In this document: piece by piece, positions 10,501 through 17,209 of the stretch | Layout: every line of letters begins with the position of its first letter | How positions within the stretch are numbered: the first letter of the stretch is position 1 | Source of the DNA: Maribacter sp. MMG018 | GTDB lineage: Bacteria; Bacteroidota; Bacteroidia; Flavobacteriales; Flavobacteriaceae | Direction: 5' to 3' | DNA: 64,000 bases | Assembly: GCF_018100785.1 (NCBI RefSeq) | Contig: NZ_JAGJEC010000002.1 | Span: forward strand, 310,001 to 374,000 | Program-made: the position numbers and the translations under genes | The notes under the pieces: model-generated | Told to the model about the DNA's origin: nothing | Seen by the model: only the letters and a program-made list of their open reading frames with translations | Database searches by the model: none

Positions 10501-10628
10501 TAATGGTCGGCAAAAAATAGGTGGATCAATGCGTCGTACGTGGTCTCTAACGTAAAAAAGATGCTGGATCCATGAAAGGCGACTCCTATAAAGAGAGCCA
10601 AAATAAGTAAGACGTTCGTCTTTTGCAT
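7542..10628 (-). CDS. Large polytopic membrane protein, GT-C-like (6-PTPS-related) with soluble C-terminal domains
   Basis: 1028 residues. Residues 1-600 contain about 13-14 hydrophobic helices. The first periplasmic loop carries TYDALIHLFFADHY and WYTGFTVQAYPPL, typical of predicted membrane proteins of the 6-pyruvoyl-tetrahydropterin-synthase-related group, which look like GT-C glycosyltransferases with an acidic residue in loop 1. One further helix (about 610-635) is followed by an NTF2-like region (about 640-745, YYDALDFKEFKRAHSYLDP to HNGKWYIAPSTF) and beta-rich domains to the end. It is first in a leftward operon with the Ig-like lipoprotein and the GH5-like enzyme, and the three probably form an envelope system for a surface glycan. 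The catalytic role is inferred. Confidence 0.65.
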   Translation of the reverse strand: MQKTNVLLILALFIGVAFHGSSIFFTLETTYDALIHLFFADHYANSWFEPWDYRWYTGFTVQAYPPLVHQGIAALSYIGGLKFGMFTVAMIGIVLFITGAYRYGLLMTGSRKIAGYTSILAVFSSTFIETLHIFGQLPSILALSILLHSLPEIYSWIKTGKLRYLATSLSLIAVTVTSHHVTPIFGMVFFIFPLIGMVLMDASRDQVPNTKSITFKVFIVQFKKLFWRIVGFGFGSLMLFIFCILPYWINSKKNPITQVPIPHGSRDNFLEVTSSGLVFFLIPWGILLFILPYIFYRYFSKRYLFFGLSFTVLTILGTGGTTPIPLAVLGETAFNILTLDRFTLWATIMALPIFGEFVYRLVEGDLKEHIQQRFGAVYHRIIGGLLAGGILAMVIFTMSLNYFRPSQPQKINMLPIVNFLSQDMHDHWRYLPLGFGDQMAWLSAQTKAMTVDGNYHSARRLPELTTRPIERLENSKFRGVQGIGSLQQFLTVPEKYNLKYIFSNDKFYDPLLYFCGWQRLQQLENGIMVWEKLNVPPIPAIIEKEDVSTTLKIMWSIIPMLTVVLAFIINIQLVWYRILKSRPLPQGVFMNYEIKYTKFSKGLVNINHIWALLLLMVLGFGVYHFYLTNATQIAPKNVVVSYYDALDFKEFKRAHSYLDPNRDVDISQYMLEVSVTDGILSSYAKLDSIGVEILDETKTSAKAKVFTQWVTPLEKIDKLYEHDLLKHNGKWYIAPSTFDNDLPPDQLLSSNTTAFFNHGRRRITTQQTNHEDVLKQPVLEILTAKLVKHNGSYSIIGELQNVDNVPSDVVIKASLYNDSNVELATYNGKYQLKHKLMPKETTTFRIDFEGIAWSSTKDTLPPTFDPDQFTPMNFKEQPTRFNIQCAGNVANTDLYKEITLQDVELSPEQITGSLYNAGIQEVTIPQLLISYYDNNKKLMWVDHHFLTEGVRIQRKQYFDFKPEKLNDLQVINSSLENCFVNGLPNKSISEQAFPNREYEHAQEQLQPYSGIGYEYIKIETNGYIGNPR

Positions 10629-10659
10629 TGATTGCTAGTTGTAAGAAAATATAACAAAA

Positions 10660-10667
10660 CAAAGATA
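10660..10667 (-). promoter_or_regulatory. -7 box (TATCTTTG) of the membrane protein operon
   Basis: On the minus strand TATCTTTG matches the Bacteroidota TAnnTTTG element exactly and lies 32 bases before the ATG at 10628. No strong -33 TTG is seen at the usual distance. Confidence 0.55.
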
Positions 10668-10775
10668 GCTTTATTGTACATGTCCTTCACAATCAGCCAT
10701 CGAACTTAAAAAACCATTCGTCTATACAAAAATGCATCCCGTCCGTTCGGGGTAAAAATCGACGTCTAATGCCGG

Positions 10776-10783
10776 TAGATTTG
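10776..10783 (+). promoter_or_regulatory. -7 box (TAGATTTG) of the second receiver-GT2 gene
   Basis: TAGATTTG is an exact TAnnTTTG match 46 bases before the ATG at 10830. It indicates that this gene has its own promoter, divergent from the membrane protein operon. Confidence 0.55.
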
Positions 10784-10829
10784 CAGTAGAATATGTAAAA
10801 CTTTTTATATCCATTTAAAAAATTGCCCA

Positions 10830-11984
10830 ATGAAAATTTTAGCTATAGACGATCAAAAACTAATATTACTTTCTGTTGAAAAGCGTTTGACCGAATTAGG
10901 ATACGAGGTAAGAACAGCATCTGACGGACAGTCTGGAATAGACCTTTTTGAGGCTTATAAGCCAGACCTGGTGTTGGTAGATATTAATATGCCGGATATG
11001 TCGGGACTGCAGGTGGTAAAGCATATTCGATTTTTTAAAGAGTCGACAACACCTATTTTGATAATGTCCGGCAATACTACCGAGCAGGTAATAATGGACG
11101 GTTTTACCTTGGGTATCGACGATTATATGAAGAAGCCCGTTAGTTTGGACGAGATGGCGGCAAGAATTAAAAGAATCATTGGTACGCCTGTGAACAAAAT
11201 GGAAAACCTAAAGGAACAGTCAGATGCCCAAATGTTACAAAAGAATTGTGTAGGGGTGGTTATACCCTGTTACAATGAAGAGGAGAGGCTTTTAAGTGAT
11301 GAGTTCAAAGACTTTGCGCATAAAAACCTTGGATACCACCTTTGTTTTGTGAACGACGGCAGTACGGACAATACATTGGAAGTGCTTCAAAAATTACAGG
11401 AAACCAACCCGGGCAACATCAGTATATATAATTGCGAAAAAAATGGCGGAAAGGCGGAAGCGGTAAGGCAAGGGGTTCAGCATCTGATTAAGGACGAACA
11501 GTTTGACTATATAGGGTTCTTGGATGCCGATCTATCTACAGATTTTAGAGATTTTGATGATTTGGTCAAGACCATTGAAAATTCTAATTTCAAAATAGTT
11601 AGTGGCTCAAGAATTTCACGAATGGGCGCTAATATTACAAAAGAGTCGGCCCGAAAAATTATTAGTACCACCATTAACCTTATCATACAGACTATTTTGG
11701 GCATGCCCTTTAAGGATACACAATGTGGGGCAAAAGTTATGGACAGGGATATTGCCGTTAAAATGTTCGAACAAAAATTTATAACCAAGTGGCTTTTTGA
11801 TGTAGAAATTTTTATGAGAATGAAGCGATACTATGGTAAGAATGAAGCTATAAAGCTTATCTGTGAGCAACCCCTTAAAAGATGGATACATGCAGATGGG
11901 TCTAAGCTGTCGATGAAAGACTCTGTTAAAATTGTTGGGCAATTGTTCGAAATAGCCGTTGATTATAGAAAGTGGAGTTTCTAA
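10830..11984 (+). CDS. Response-regulator receiver domain fused to a GT2 glycosyltransferase (second copy)
   Basis: 384 residues, co-linear with the protein at 1029-2168. The receiver (1-118) keeps D7/D8, D51 in LVDINMPDMSG, S80 and the MKKPV lysine. A variable linker follows, then the GT2 domain with VVIPCYNEEERL, VNDGSTDNT, DADLSTDF and TQCGAKVMD. Here the phospho-site loop is the canonical INMPDMSG, while the first copy has INMTDMSG. The C-terminal tail KLSMKDSVKIVGQL is shared. It is transcribed alone from its own promoter and its stop overlaps the convergent propeller gene by 4 bases. Two conserved copies in one locus argue that the fusion is functional. The input kinase is not in the window. 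Confidence 0.88.
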   Translation: MKILAIDDQKLILLSVEKRLTELGYEVRTASDGQSGIDLFEAYKPDLVLVDINMPDMSGLQVVKHIRFFKESTTPILIMSGNTTEQVIMDGFTLGIDDYMKKPVSLDEMAARIKRIIGTPVNKMENLKEQSDAQMLQKNCVGVVIPCYNEEERLLSDEFKDFAHKNLGYHLCFVNDGSTDNTLEVLQKLQETNPGNISIYNCEKNGGKAEAVRQGVQHLIKDEQFDYIGFLDADLSTDFRDFDDLVKTIENSNFKIVSGSRISRMGANITKESARKIISTTINLIIQTILGMPFKDTQCGAKVMDRDIAVKMFEQKFITKWLFDVEIFMRMKRYYGKNEAIKLICEQPLKRWIHADGSKLSMKDSVKIVGQLFEIAVDYRKWSF

Positions 11985-12898
11985 TTTGAATCTTCCAGCC
12001 CATATTTTACGTAAGCCAACCGTGTACCGTCCGGACTCCATGAGGGAACGTTGATGGTGCCTTGCCCACCATAAAATTCCTCTGTTAAATCGATTATCTT
12101 TTTTGTTTCCAAATCCAATAACCTCAATTTTACCTGTTTCCCAAATGGATGACTTTGACCCTGATCGCTCATATAGGTAATAATGGTAGCTACTTTATTG
12201 TTAGGTGAAATATGGGCAAACCAGTTAGAACGGTCGTCAAAGGTCATCTGTTCCGGGTTGGAGCCATCGGGGTGCATACGCCATATTTGCATGGTTCCCG
12301 TTCTGTAAGAGTTAAAGTAAATATATTTTCCGTCAGGTGAATATTCCGGCCCATCATCCAGTCCTTCAGTAAAAGTGAGTCGAATTTCATCGCCACCGTC
12401 TACATGCATTTTATAAACATCATAATTATCATGTCTCTCGGCACAGTATACGATCCATTTACCGTCTGGGGACACACCGTGCCAATAAGATGGAGACAAG
12501 GGGGTTATTTGTATGGGATTTCCTCCGCTTGCAGGCACCTTGAATATATAGGAACCACCTTTACCGTTGGGGTTTCCGCTAGACAAGAACAATGTTCGCC
12601 CATCAAAAGAATACCCATGGTCGTTGTTGGCCCGTTGAACGTTGCCCGTGTTCAAAACACCTAGGTTTTTACCGTCCAATCCAATTTTTTCTAGTTGTCC
12701 GTTACTGTTGATTAATAGAAAAGAACCATCGGGCGACCAATTCGGTGCTTCAAAATGCCGGTTCTCTTTTAAGATCAGTTTAGAAGTAGCTGCCTCTAAC
12801 GAATAAACGTACAAACTGCTAACCACTTTTTTACCATCGGGTATTTGAGCGCTTAACGATAGTTGAACCAGTAAAAAAAGAATTAAAAACCTTTTCAT
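11981..12898 (-). CDS. Exported TolB/WD40-like beta-propeller protein
   Basis: 305 residues with a signal peptide (MKRFLILFLLVQLSLSAQ) and then repeated PD40-type blades: NWSPDGSFLLINSN, GYSFDGRTLFLSSG, GVSPDGKWIVYCA, EYSPDGKYIYFNSY and SWSPDGTRLAYVK. Each blade carries the SPDG turn. Such propellers act as periplasmic binding scaffolds and are common next to glycan genes in Bacteroidota. No catalytic motif is seen. It overlaps the end of the convergent receiver-GT2 gene by 4 bases, so the two transcripts would be antisense at their 3' ends. Confidence 0.75.
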   Translation of the reverse strand: MKRFLILFLLVQLSLSAQIPDGKKVVSSLYVYSLEAATSKLILKENRHFEAPNWSPDGSFLLINSNGQLEKIGLDGKNLGVLNTGNVQRANNDHGYSFDGRTLFLSSGNPNGKGGSYIFKVPASGGNPIQITPLSPSYWHGVSPDGKWIVYCAERHDNYDVYKMHVDGGDEIRLTFTEGLDDGPEYSPDGKYIYFNSYRTGTMQIWRMHPDGSNPEQMTFDDRSNWFAHISPNNKVATIITYMSDQGQSHPFGKQVKLRLLDLETKKIIDLTEEFYGGQGTINVPSWSPDGTRLAYVKYGLEDSN

Positions 12899-12920
12899 CG
12901 TTAGCTAATAGTATGGTTAG

Positions 12921-12945
12921 ATAATAAGTTTAAGATACTTATTAT
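12921..12945. repeat. Perfect inverted repeat upstream of the propeller gene
   Basis: ATAATAAGT (12921-12929) and ACTTATTAT (12937-12945) are exact reverse complements around a 7-base spacer. A T-run follows on the + strand, but no + strand gene ends near it. It may be an operator or a leader hairpin of the leftward gene starting at 12898. Confidence 0.35.
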
Positions 12946-13027
12946 TTTTTATACTACTTGTACCACTACACTTTTGTAACACCGAAGCAAGCAATATATT
13001 AGGAGCTAAGTTGTTTCGAAAGATGGT

Positions 13028-13441
13028 TTAATGGGGTAACTTGTCTTTTATGAGTCCATATAAAAAGGTTCCGACAATAGAGGCCAATATTAAAACAAGA
13101 ATAGGTACATAACCAGCTCCGACCAAGGTAAACATAGGTCCGGGGCAAGCACCTGCCAAGGCCCATCCCAATCCGAAAATAATTCCTCCGATCATATATC
13201 GGCTAAAGCTTTTTTCTTTTGGATAAAATTTGATGGTCTCGCCATAGAACGATTTTATATGAAGTCTTTTGATCAATTGTACCATAATGATCCCGATTAC
13301 CAAGGCAGAACCAATAATGCCGTACATATGAAAAGACTCAAACTTGAACATTTCATAAATTCTAAACCAAGAGGCCGCTTCTGACTTGTACATGGTAATA
13401 CCGAACACAATGCCTATTAATAGATAAGATATTGTTCTCAT
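13028..13441 (-). CDS. YeeE/YedE-family transporter, second half
   Basis: 137 residues with about four membrane helices. The conserved ALAGACPGPMFTLVGAG segment near residue 100 carries the signature cysteine of YeeE/YedE (TsuA-type) proteins, which import thiosulfate through a row of cysteines. Full-length YeeE is about 350 residues; here the fold is split over this gene and the one upstream, 4 bases apart. The split form is common in Bacteroidota next to MBL-rhodanese genes, as here. Substrate (thiosulfate or another sulfur species) is inferred. Confidence 0.8.
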   Translation of the reverse strand: MRTISYLLIGIVFGITMYKSEAASWFRIYEMFKFESFHMYGIIGSALVIGIIMVQLIKRLHIKSFYGETIKFYPKEKSFSRYMIGGIIFGLGWALAGACPGPMFTLVGAGYVPILVLILASIVGTFLYGLIKDKLPH

Positions 13442-13445
13442 AGCC

Positions 13446-14003
13446 TTAAAAAATTAATGGAAAAATAATATATATCATTACCAGGCCACCAATAAAAAAA
13501 CCGATGACCGCTATTAATGATGGTAACTGTAAATTACTTAGTCCTGATATGGCATGGCCAGAGGTGCAGCCACCGGCATAACGTGTTCCAAAACCTACCA
13601 AAAGACCTCCAATGATCAAGATAGATAGGCTTTTGATGTCCGTCATGGCATCCAGGGCAAAAAGTTCGGTGGGTAAATAGGCTTTTCCGGCACTTTCGAA
13701 ACCGAGCTCTTGCAGATCTGCTATAGTGTTAGGGTTTATGGCAACAGAGGCATCGTTGGTTAAAAAAGTAGATGCGATAAAACCTCCTATAATGGCACCC
13801 AGCACAACAATAAGGTTCCATTTTTGTGACTTCCAATCAAACTTAAAAAAATTCACCTTGTTTCCTGCCCCGCAAATTGTACATAGGGTTCTAAGGTTGG
13901 AAGACATGCCAAAGTTTTTTCCTACCATAAGAAGTAGAAACATTATCAATGCTATCATGGGGCCCGATACATACCAAGGCCATGGTTCATAGATCCAGTT
14001 CAT
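13446..14003 (-). CDS. YeeE/YedE-family transporter, first half
   Basis: 185 residues with about five helices. The motif RYAGGCTSGHAISGLS in the second half is the diagnostic YeeE/YedE loop with its channel cysteine, and TLCTICGAG near residue 40 adds two more. It pairs with the next gene to make the pseudo-symmetric transporter. A TATCTTTG box lies 19 bases before its ATG, so this is the first gene of the two-gene unit. None of the Crp-type palindromes found elsewhere in the island is present here. Confidence 0.82.
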   Translation of the reverse strand: MNWIYEPWPWYVSGPMIALIMFLLLMVGKNFGMSSNLRTLCTICGAGNKVNFFKFDWKSQKWNLIVVLGAIIGGFIASTFLTNDASVAINPNTIADLQELGFESAGKAYLPTELFALDAMTDIKSLSILIIGGLLVGFGTRYAGGCTSGHAISGLSNLQLPSLIAVIGFFIGGLVMIYIIFPLIF

Positions 14004-14021
14004 TTAGTCCTTTTTTGATTA

Positions 14022-14029
14022 CAAAGATA
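14022..14029 (-). promoter_or_regulatory. -7 box (TATCTTTG) of the YeeE/YedE unit
   Basis: Exact TAnnTTTG match on the minus strand, 19 bases from the ATG at 14003, implying a very short leader. The usual 21-base-upstream palindrome is absent. Confidence 0.5.
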
Positions 14030-14086
14030 TGCGCTTACGGCAAGATAACCGATAAGGGCGGTAGAAAGGCATATGGCAGGTGTGCA

Positions 14087-14614
14087 TCAGGGCATCAAGG
14101 CATAGCCTTTAAGTTCGTAATTTGCCAAGACCATCATTGCCGATAGCCCCAATTCTGTGTTATCGTTTAAATCATCGGCACTAATGCCCCTAGATGCAGT
14201 TGCTTGGGCACATACATATATTTCAACTCCGTAATCGCGCAACAATTGTAACAACTCGGTATTCGGATTGGCCTTGTTATATTTTTCTTTGTATTTCTGG
14301 TCGTTCAATGCGGCAAAGGTAGCTCCACCATGTACGGCCGCTACAATATGAATCTTATCTTGGGAAACACCACCGGTGCCAAGCATGTTTATTAATCGGG
14401 CTATTTTAAACAGCCCTATATTTACACCGTCTAGTTCTCTATCATCCTTTACATCAAAAACTATATTGTACTCTAAAGAGGTATCCGGTTGGGCGGCAAC
14501 ATCATTGAACTGTTTTATTCTGCCATATCCTTCGATTATCGGAGTGGTCCATTCTTGGGCATTCATCATGCCACTTGTCAAGCATAATAAGGCTATTGTA
14601 ATTACGTTGCGCAT
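14087..14614 (-). CDS. Exported DsrE-family protein (copy 1)
   Basis: 175 residues with a signal peptide (MRNVITIALLCLTSGMMNAQ). The mature part is DsrE/TusD-like: HIVAAVHGGATFAAL, and YGVEIYVCAQATAS, whose cysteine aligns with the sulfur-carrying cysteine of DsrE. Cytoplasmic DsrE proteins relay persulfide sulfur; this one is exported, so it would act in the periplasm. It is divergent from the TsdA-like cytochrome gene, and the same pairing recurs at 32828-34476. A TAACTTTA box at 14653-14660 is a plausible promoter. Role as sulfur carrier to or from the cytochrome is inference. Confidence 0.75.
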   Translation of the reverse strand: MRNVITIALLCLTSGMMNAQEWTTPIIEGYGRIKQFNDVAAQPDTSLEYNIVFDVKDDRELDGVNIGLFKIARLINMLGTGGVSQDKIHIVAAVHGGATFAALNDQKYKEKYNKANPNTELLQLLRDYGVEIYVCAQATASRGISADDLNDNTELGLSAMMVLANYELKGYALMP

Positions 14615-14741
14615 ATCTAGTTTTAATTAATTGGTTTTTTATCAGATACAGGTAAAGTTAAAGGAATATTGCTATTCTATACCGTGTTTTCATAAAAGTA
14701 AGGGAGAATTGTAAATCTGTGGCCATTATTGTCGTTATTAT

Positions 14742-14767
14742 TAGGTCAAATTTTTAAATTGAACCTA
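14742..14767 (+). promoter_or_regulatory. Inverted repeat overlapping the cytochrome promoter
   Basis: TAGGTCAAATT (14742-14752) and AATTGAACCTA (14757-14767) are imperfect reverse complements (9 of 11). The right arm runs into TAAATTTA (14766-14773), a TAnnTTTA-type -7 box 30 bases before the ATG at 14804. A protein bound here would cover the space between the -33 and -7 elements, the position of a repressor. Confidence 0.4.
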
Positions 14768-14803
14768 AATTTAATTCCCTCAAAAGAAGACAATAATTAG
14801 GTT

Positions 14804-15838
14804 ATGGATGAGATAAGGCTCCTTGCACGTAGGTTATTTGTTCTCTTCATATCAATGTTGGCTTTGATCGTTGTTCTCTTTATTCTATTATTTACCTATA
14901 AACCTTCTAAGAATATAGCTTCTCCTGTAATATCCGAGGAAGCAAAAGTTATTGAATGGAAACCCAAAGACGTACTTGCGGAATTGAAAAATATGCCTGA
15001 CGATGTTAAGATGGGATATTTTTTGGTTTCTGAGACCTCTAACTTCATGGGGCCTTCTGCGAAGGATCCTACGATGAGGTTTGCGGGAAACAATTTGGCG
15101 TGTACCAATTGTCATTTGCAAAACGGTACACAGGCAGGGTCGGCTTCATGGGTGGGGGTTATTGACCGTTTTCCACAATTTGGCGGACGTGCCAATAAAA
15201 TAGGAACGATCGAGGAACGTATAAACGGCTGTATGGAACGTAGTATGAACGGAAAGATGCTTTCGGAAGGTTCTCAAGAGATAAAGGCGATCGTTGCCTA
15301 TATGAAATGGTTGGGCGAAGATTTGCCAAAGGATAGGGAAAAGGAGTTTAAAGGATATGGGCCTCTAAATATCCCTAATAAGGCGGTAGACCTTAAAAAG
15401 GGCGAAGAGGTATTTGTAAGAGAATGTACATTATGCCATGGGGCCGATGGCCAAGGTATTAGATATGTGGAAGCTTCCAAAGGCTACCAATACCCGCCTT
15501 TATGGGGAAGTGACAGTTATAATGACGGGGCGGGGATGTATAGGGTGATAACGGCAGCACAGTTTATAAAAAGTAATATGCCTTTTGGTCAAGCAACTTG
15601 GGATAATCCAAAATTGACCGATGAGGAAGCCTATAATGTGGCGGGCTACATCAACAGCTTTAACAGGCCACATAAATCTAATACCGAAGATGATTATCCC
15701 GATAAAAAATTAAAACCCGTTTCTACACCGTATGGTCCGTGGGAGGATGATTTTTCTGCAGCCCAACATAAATATGGTCCGTTTCAACCAATTATGGAGT
15801 TCTATAAAAAGCAATATAATATCATTAAAACCAAATAG
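14804..15838 (+). CDS. TsdA-like dihaem c-type cytochrome (thiosulfate dehydrogenase family), copy 1
   Basis: 344 residues. An N-terminal helix (about 11-31) acts as signal or membrane anchor. Haem site 1 is C100-x2-C103-H104 and haem site 2 is C208-x2-C211-H212. The block RINGCMERSMNGK with C143 matches the TsdA signature, in which that cysteine is the distal haem ligand. M259 in KSNMPFGQ fits the distal ligand of haem 2. TsdA enzymes interconvert thiosulfate and tetrathionate in the periplasm. The outer-membrane barrel gene follows 2 bases later, so they form an operon. Direction of the reaction and true substrate are not proven; the second copy is at 33436-34476. Confidence 0.82.
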   Translation: MDEIRLLARRLFVLFISMLALIVVLFILLFTYKPSKNIASPVISEEAKVIEWKPKDVLAELKNMPDDVKMGYFLVSETSNFMGPSAKDPTMRFAGNNLACTNCHLQNGTQAGSASWVGVIDRFPQFGGRANKIGTIEERINGCMERSMNGKMLSEGSQEIKAIVAYMKWLGEDLPKDREKEFKGYGPLNIPNKAVDLKKGEEVFVRECTLCHGADGQGIRYVEASKGYQYPPLWGSDSYNDGAGMYRVITAAQFIKSNMPFGQATWDNPKLTDEEAYNVAGYINSFNRPHKSNTEDDYPDKKLKPVSTPYGPWEDDFSAAQHKYGPFQPIMEFYKKQYNIIKTK

Positions 15839-15840
15839 AC

Positions 15841-17184
15841 TTGATCCGAAACTTGTTTTTTCTATGGTGGTTACTGCCCTGTATCGTTTTTTCCCAAGCT
15901 TCGGAAGAGAACGTTAGTAAGGGCAAATTGTCGGGGCAATGGAGAACTTACTATATGACAACCTTTAATAAAGGCGGTTTGAAGGATTATAGTGCGTTTG
16001 CCACAGGCGGAAATATTAAATACCATTTTCAGTTAAATGAGAAATTTCAATTTGGTGCTGCCTTATATAATTCGACCAATTTGGGAGTTCAAGACCTAAC
16101 CGTTGCAGATGTCTCTACAGGTAAAATAAGTAGGTACGAAGAAGGTTTGTTCAATAGGTTGGATCTTTCTAACGATGCTGTTTTTTTGCTAGGGGAGCTG
16201 TATGTTAAATACAAGTTGCCCCGTCATGAATTTACGGTGGGGCGTATGAAAATAAATACCCCTTTGATTAACCCCGAAGATGGCAGAATGATCCCTACTT
16301 TGGTTCAAGGGGTATGGTACAAACATAAAGTAAAGAAAGATTTCTTTTTTCAGGCCGGTCTACTAAACCGGATCGCCCCACGATCCACAGGTAAGTTCTT
16401 TACTATTGGGGAAAGCATCGGAACGTACCCAGTAGGCAGAAATAGAGATGGCAGCAATAACGAATATGCCAATAATACTGATTCTGATTTTATAGTATTG
16501 CTCAATGCCAATATGAAGGTTTTGAAAGCGGTTCAGATGGATGTTTGGAACTATTACGTTGATAATATATACAATAGTCTATATATTAGACCTAGTTATT
16601 CCATAACTCCGAAAATAGTTGTTGATCTTGAATGGTTACACCAGAACAGGGTAGGCAATGGGGGTAATACCATAGAATCGTTTCGTTATTTTGACCAAAA
16701 TTCCTCAGATATATTGGGGGTGCGATTAAATTATAAATGGAAAAAATCTATGATCTCTATCTCCTATGATAAAATAATGCCGCATGGGCAGTTTATTTCG
16801 CCACGCGAATGGGGAAGGGAAGACCTTTTTAGTTTTCAAAAAAGGGAAAGAAGCGAGGGCTCTGCCAATAATGACGCGCTGGTTCTTAATTTTAAGACCA
16901 ACTTTCCGGTGTGGAAAGATCAAATGGGCCTTACATCCATTTTAAGTGTTGGAAGACATTGGAAACCAGAGGTGACCAATGCAGATTTAAACAAATATGC
17001 CGTTCCCGATTATACGCATATTAACCTGGACCTTTTCTTTAATCTTAAAAAAGTAAAGCATTTAAAACCAGAGCTGTTGTTGACTTCCAAACTCGCCAAC
17101 GGCGATATCCCCGACAATCCTAATTTTTACTTTAATAAGACCGATATGTTTCACATAGATCTTATATTGAACTACAATTTTTAA
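15841..17184 (+). CDS. Outer-membrane beta-barrel protein
   Basis: 447 residues. The TTG at 15841, 2 bases after the cytochrome stop, is the only start that keeps the signal peptide (M-I-R-N-L-F-F-L-W-W to F-S-Q-A-S). The mature sequence alternates polar and hydrophobic residues and ends in an aromatic (LILNYNF), the C-terminal signature of barrels. It resembles porin/alginate-export-type barrels in general shape. Tight coupling to the TsdA-like gene suggests that it admits or releases an anionic sulfur compound, which is inference. Confidence 0.7.
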   Translation: MIRNLFFLWWLLPCIVFSQASEENVSKGKLSGQWRTYYMTTFNKGGLKDYSAFATGGNIKYHFQLNEKFQFGAALYNSTNLGVQDLTVADVSTGKISRYEEGLFNRLDLSNDAVFLLGELYVKYKLPRHEFTVGRMKINTPLINPEDGRMIPTLVQGVWYKHKVKKDFFFQAGLLNRIAPRSTGKFFTIGESIGTYPVGRNRDGSNNEYANNTDSDFIVLLNANMKVLKAVQMDVWNYYVDNIYNSLYIRPSYSITPKIVVDLEWLHQNRVGNGGNTIESFRYFDQNSSDILGVRLNYKWKKSMISISYDKIMPHGQFISPREWGREDLFSFQKRERSEGSANNDALVLNFKTNFPVWKDQMGLTSILSVGRHWKPEVTNADLNKYAVPDYTHINLDLFFNLKKVKHLKPELLLTSKLANGDIPDNPNFYFNKTDMFHIDLILNYNF

Positions 17185-17209
17185 GAGCGCCTTTTACCAA
17201 GTTGATAAA

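Noticed and set aside
12960-12985. CTTTTGTAACACC as a further Crp-type site
   Set aside because: Only one half-site is present, without the second half or a TAnnTTTG box at 21 bases.
14041-14066. Search for the Crp-type palindrome in front of the YeeE/YedE unit
   Set aside because: The -7 box is there, but the 16 bases at the expected distance are not palindromic.
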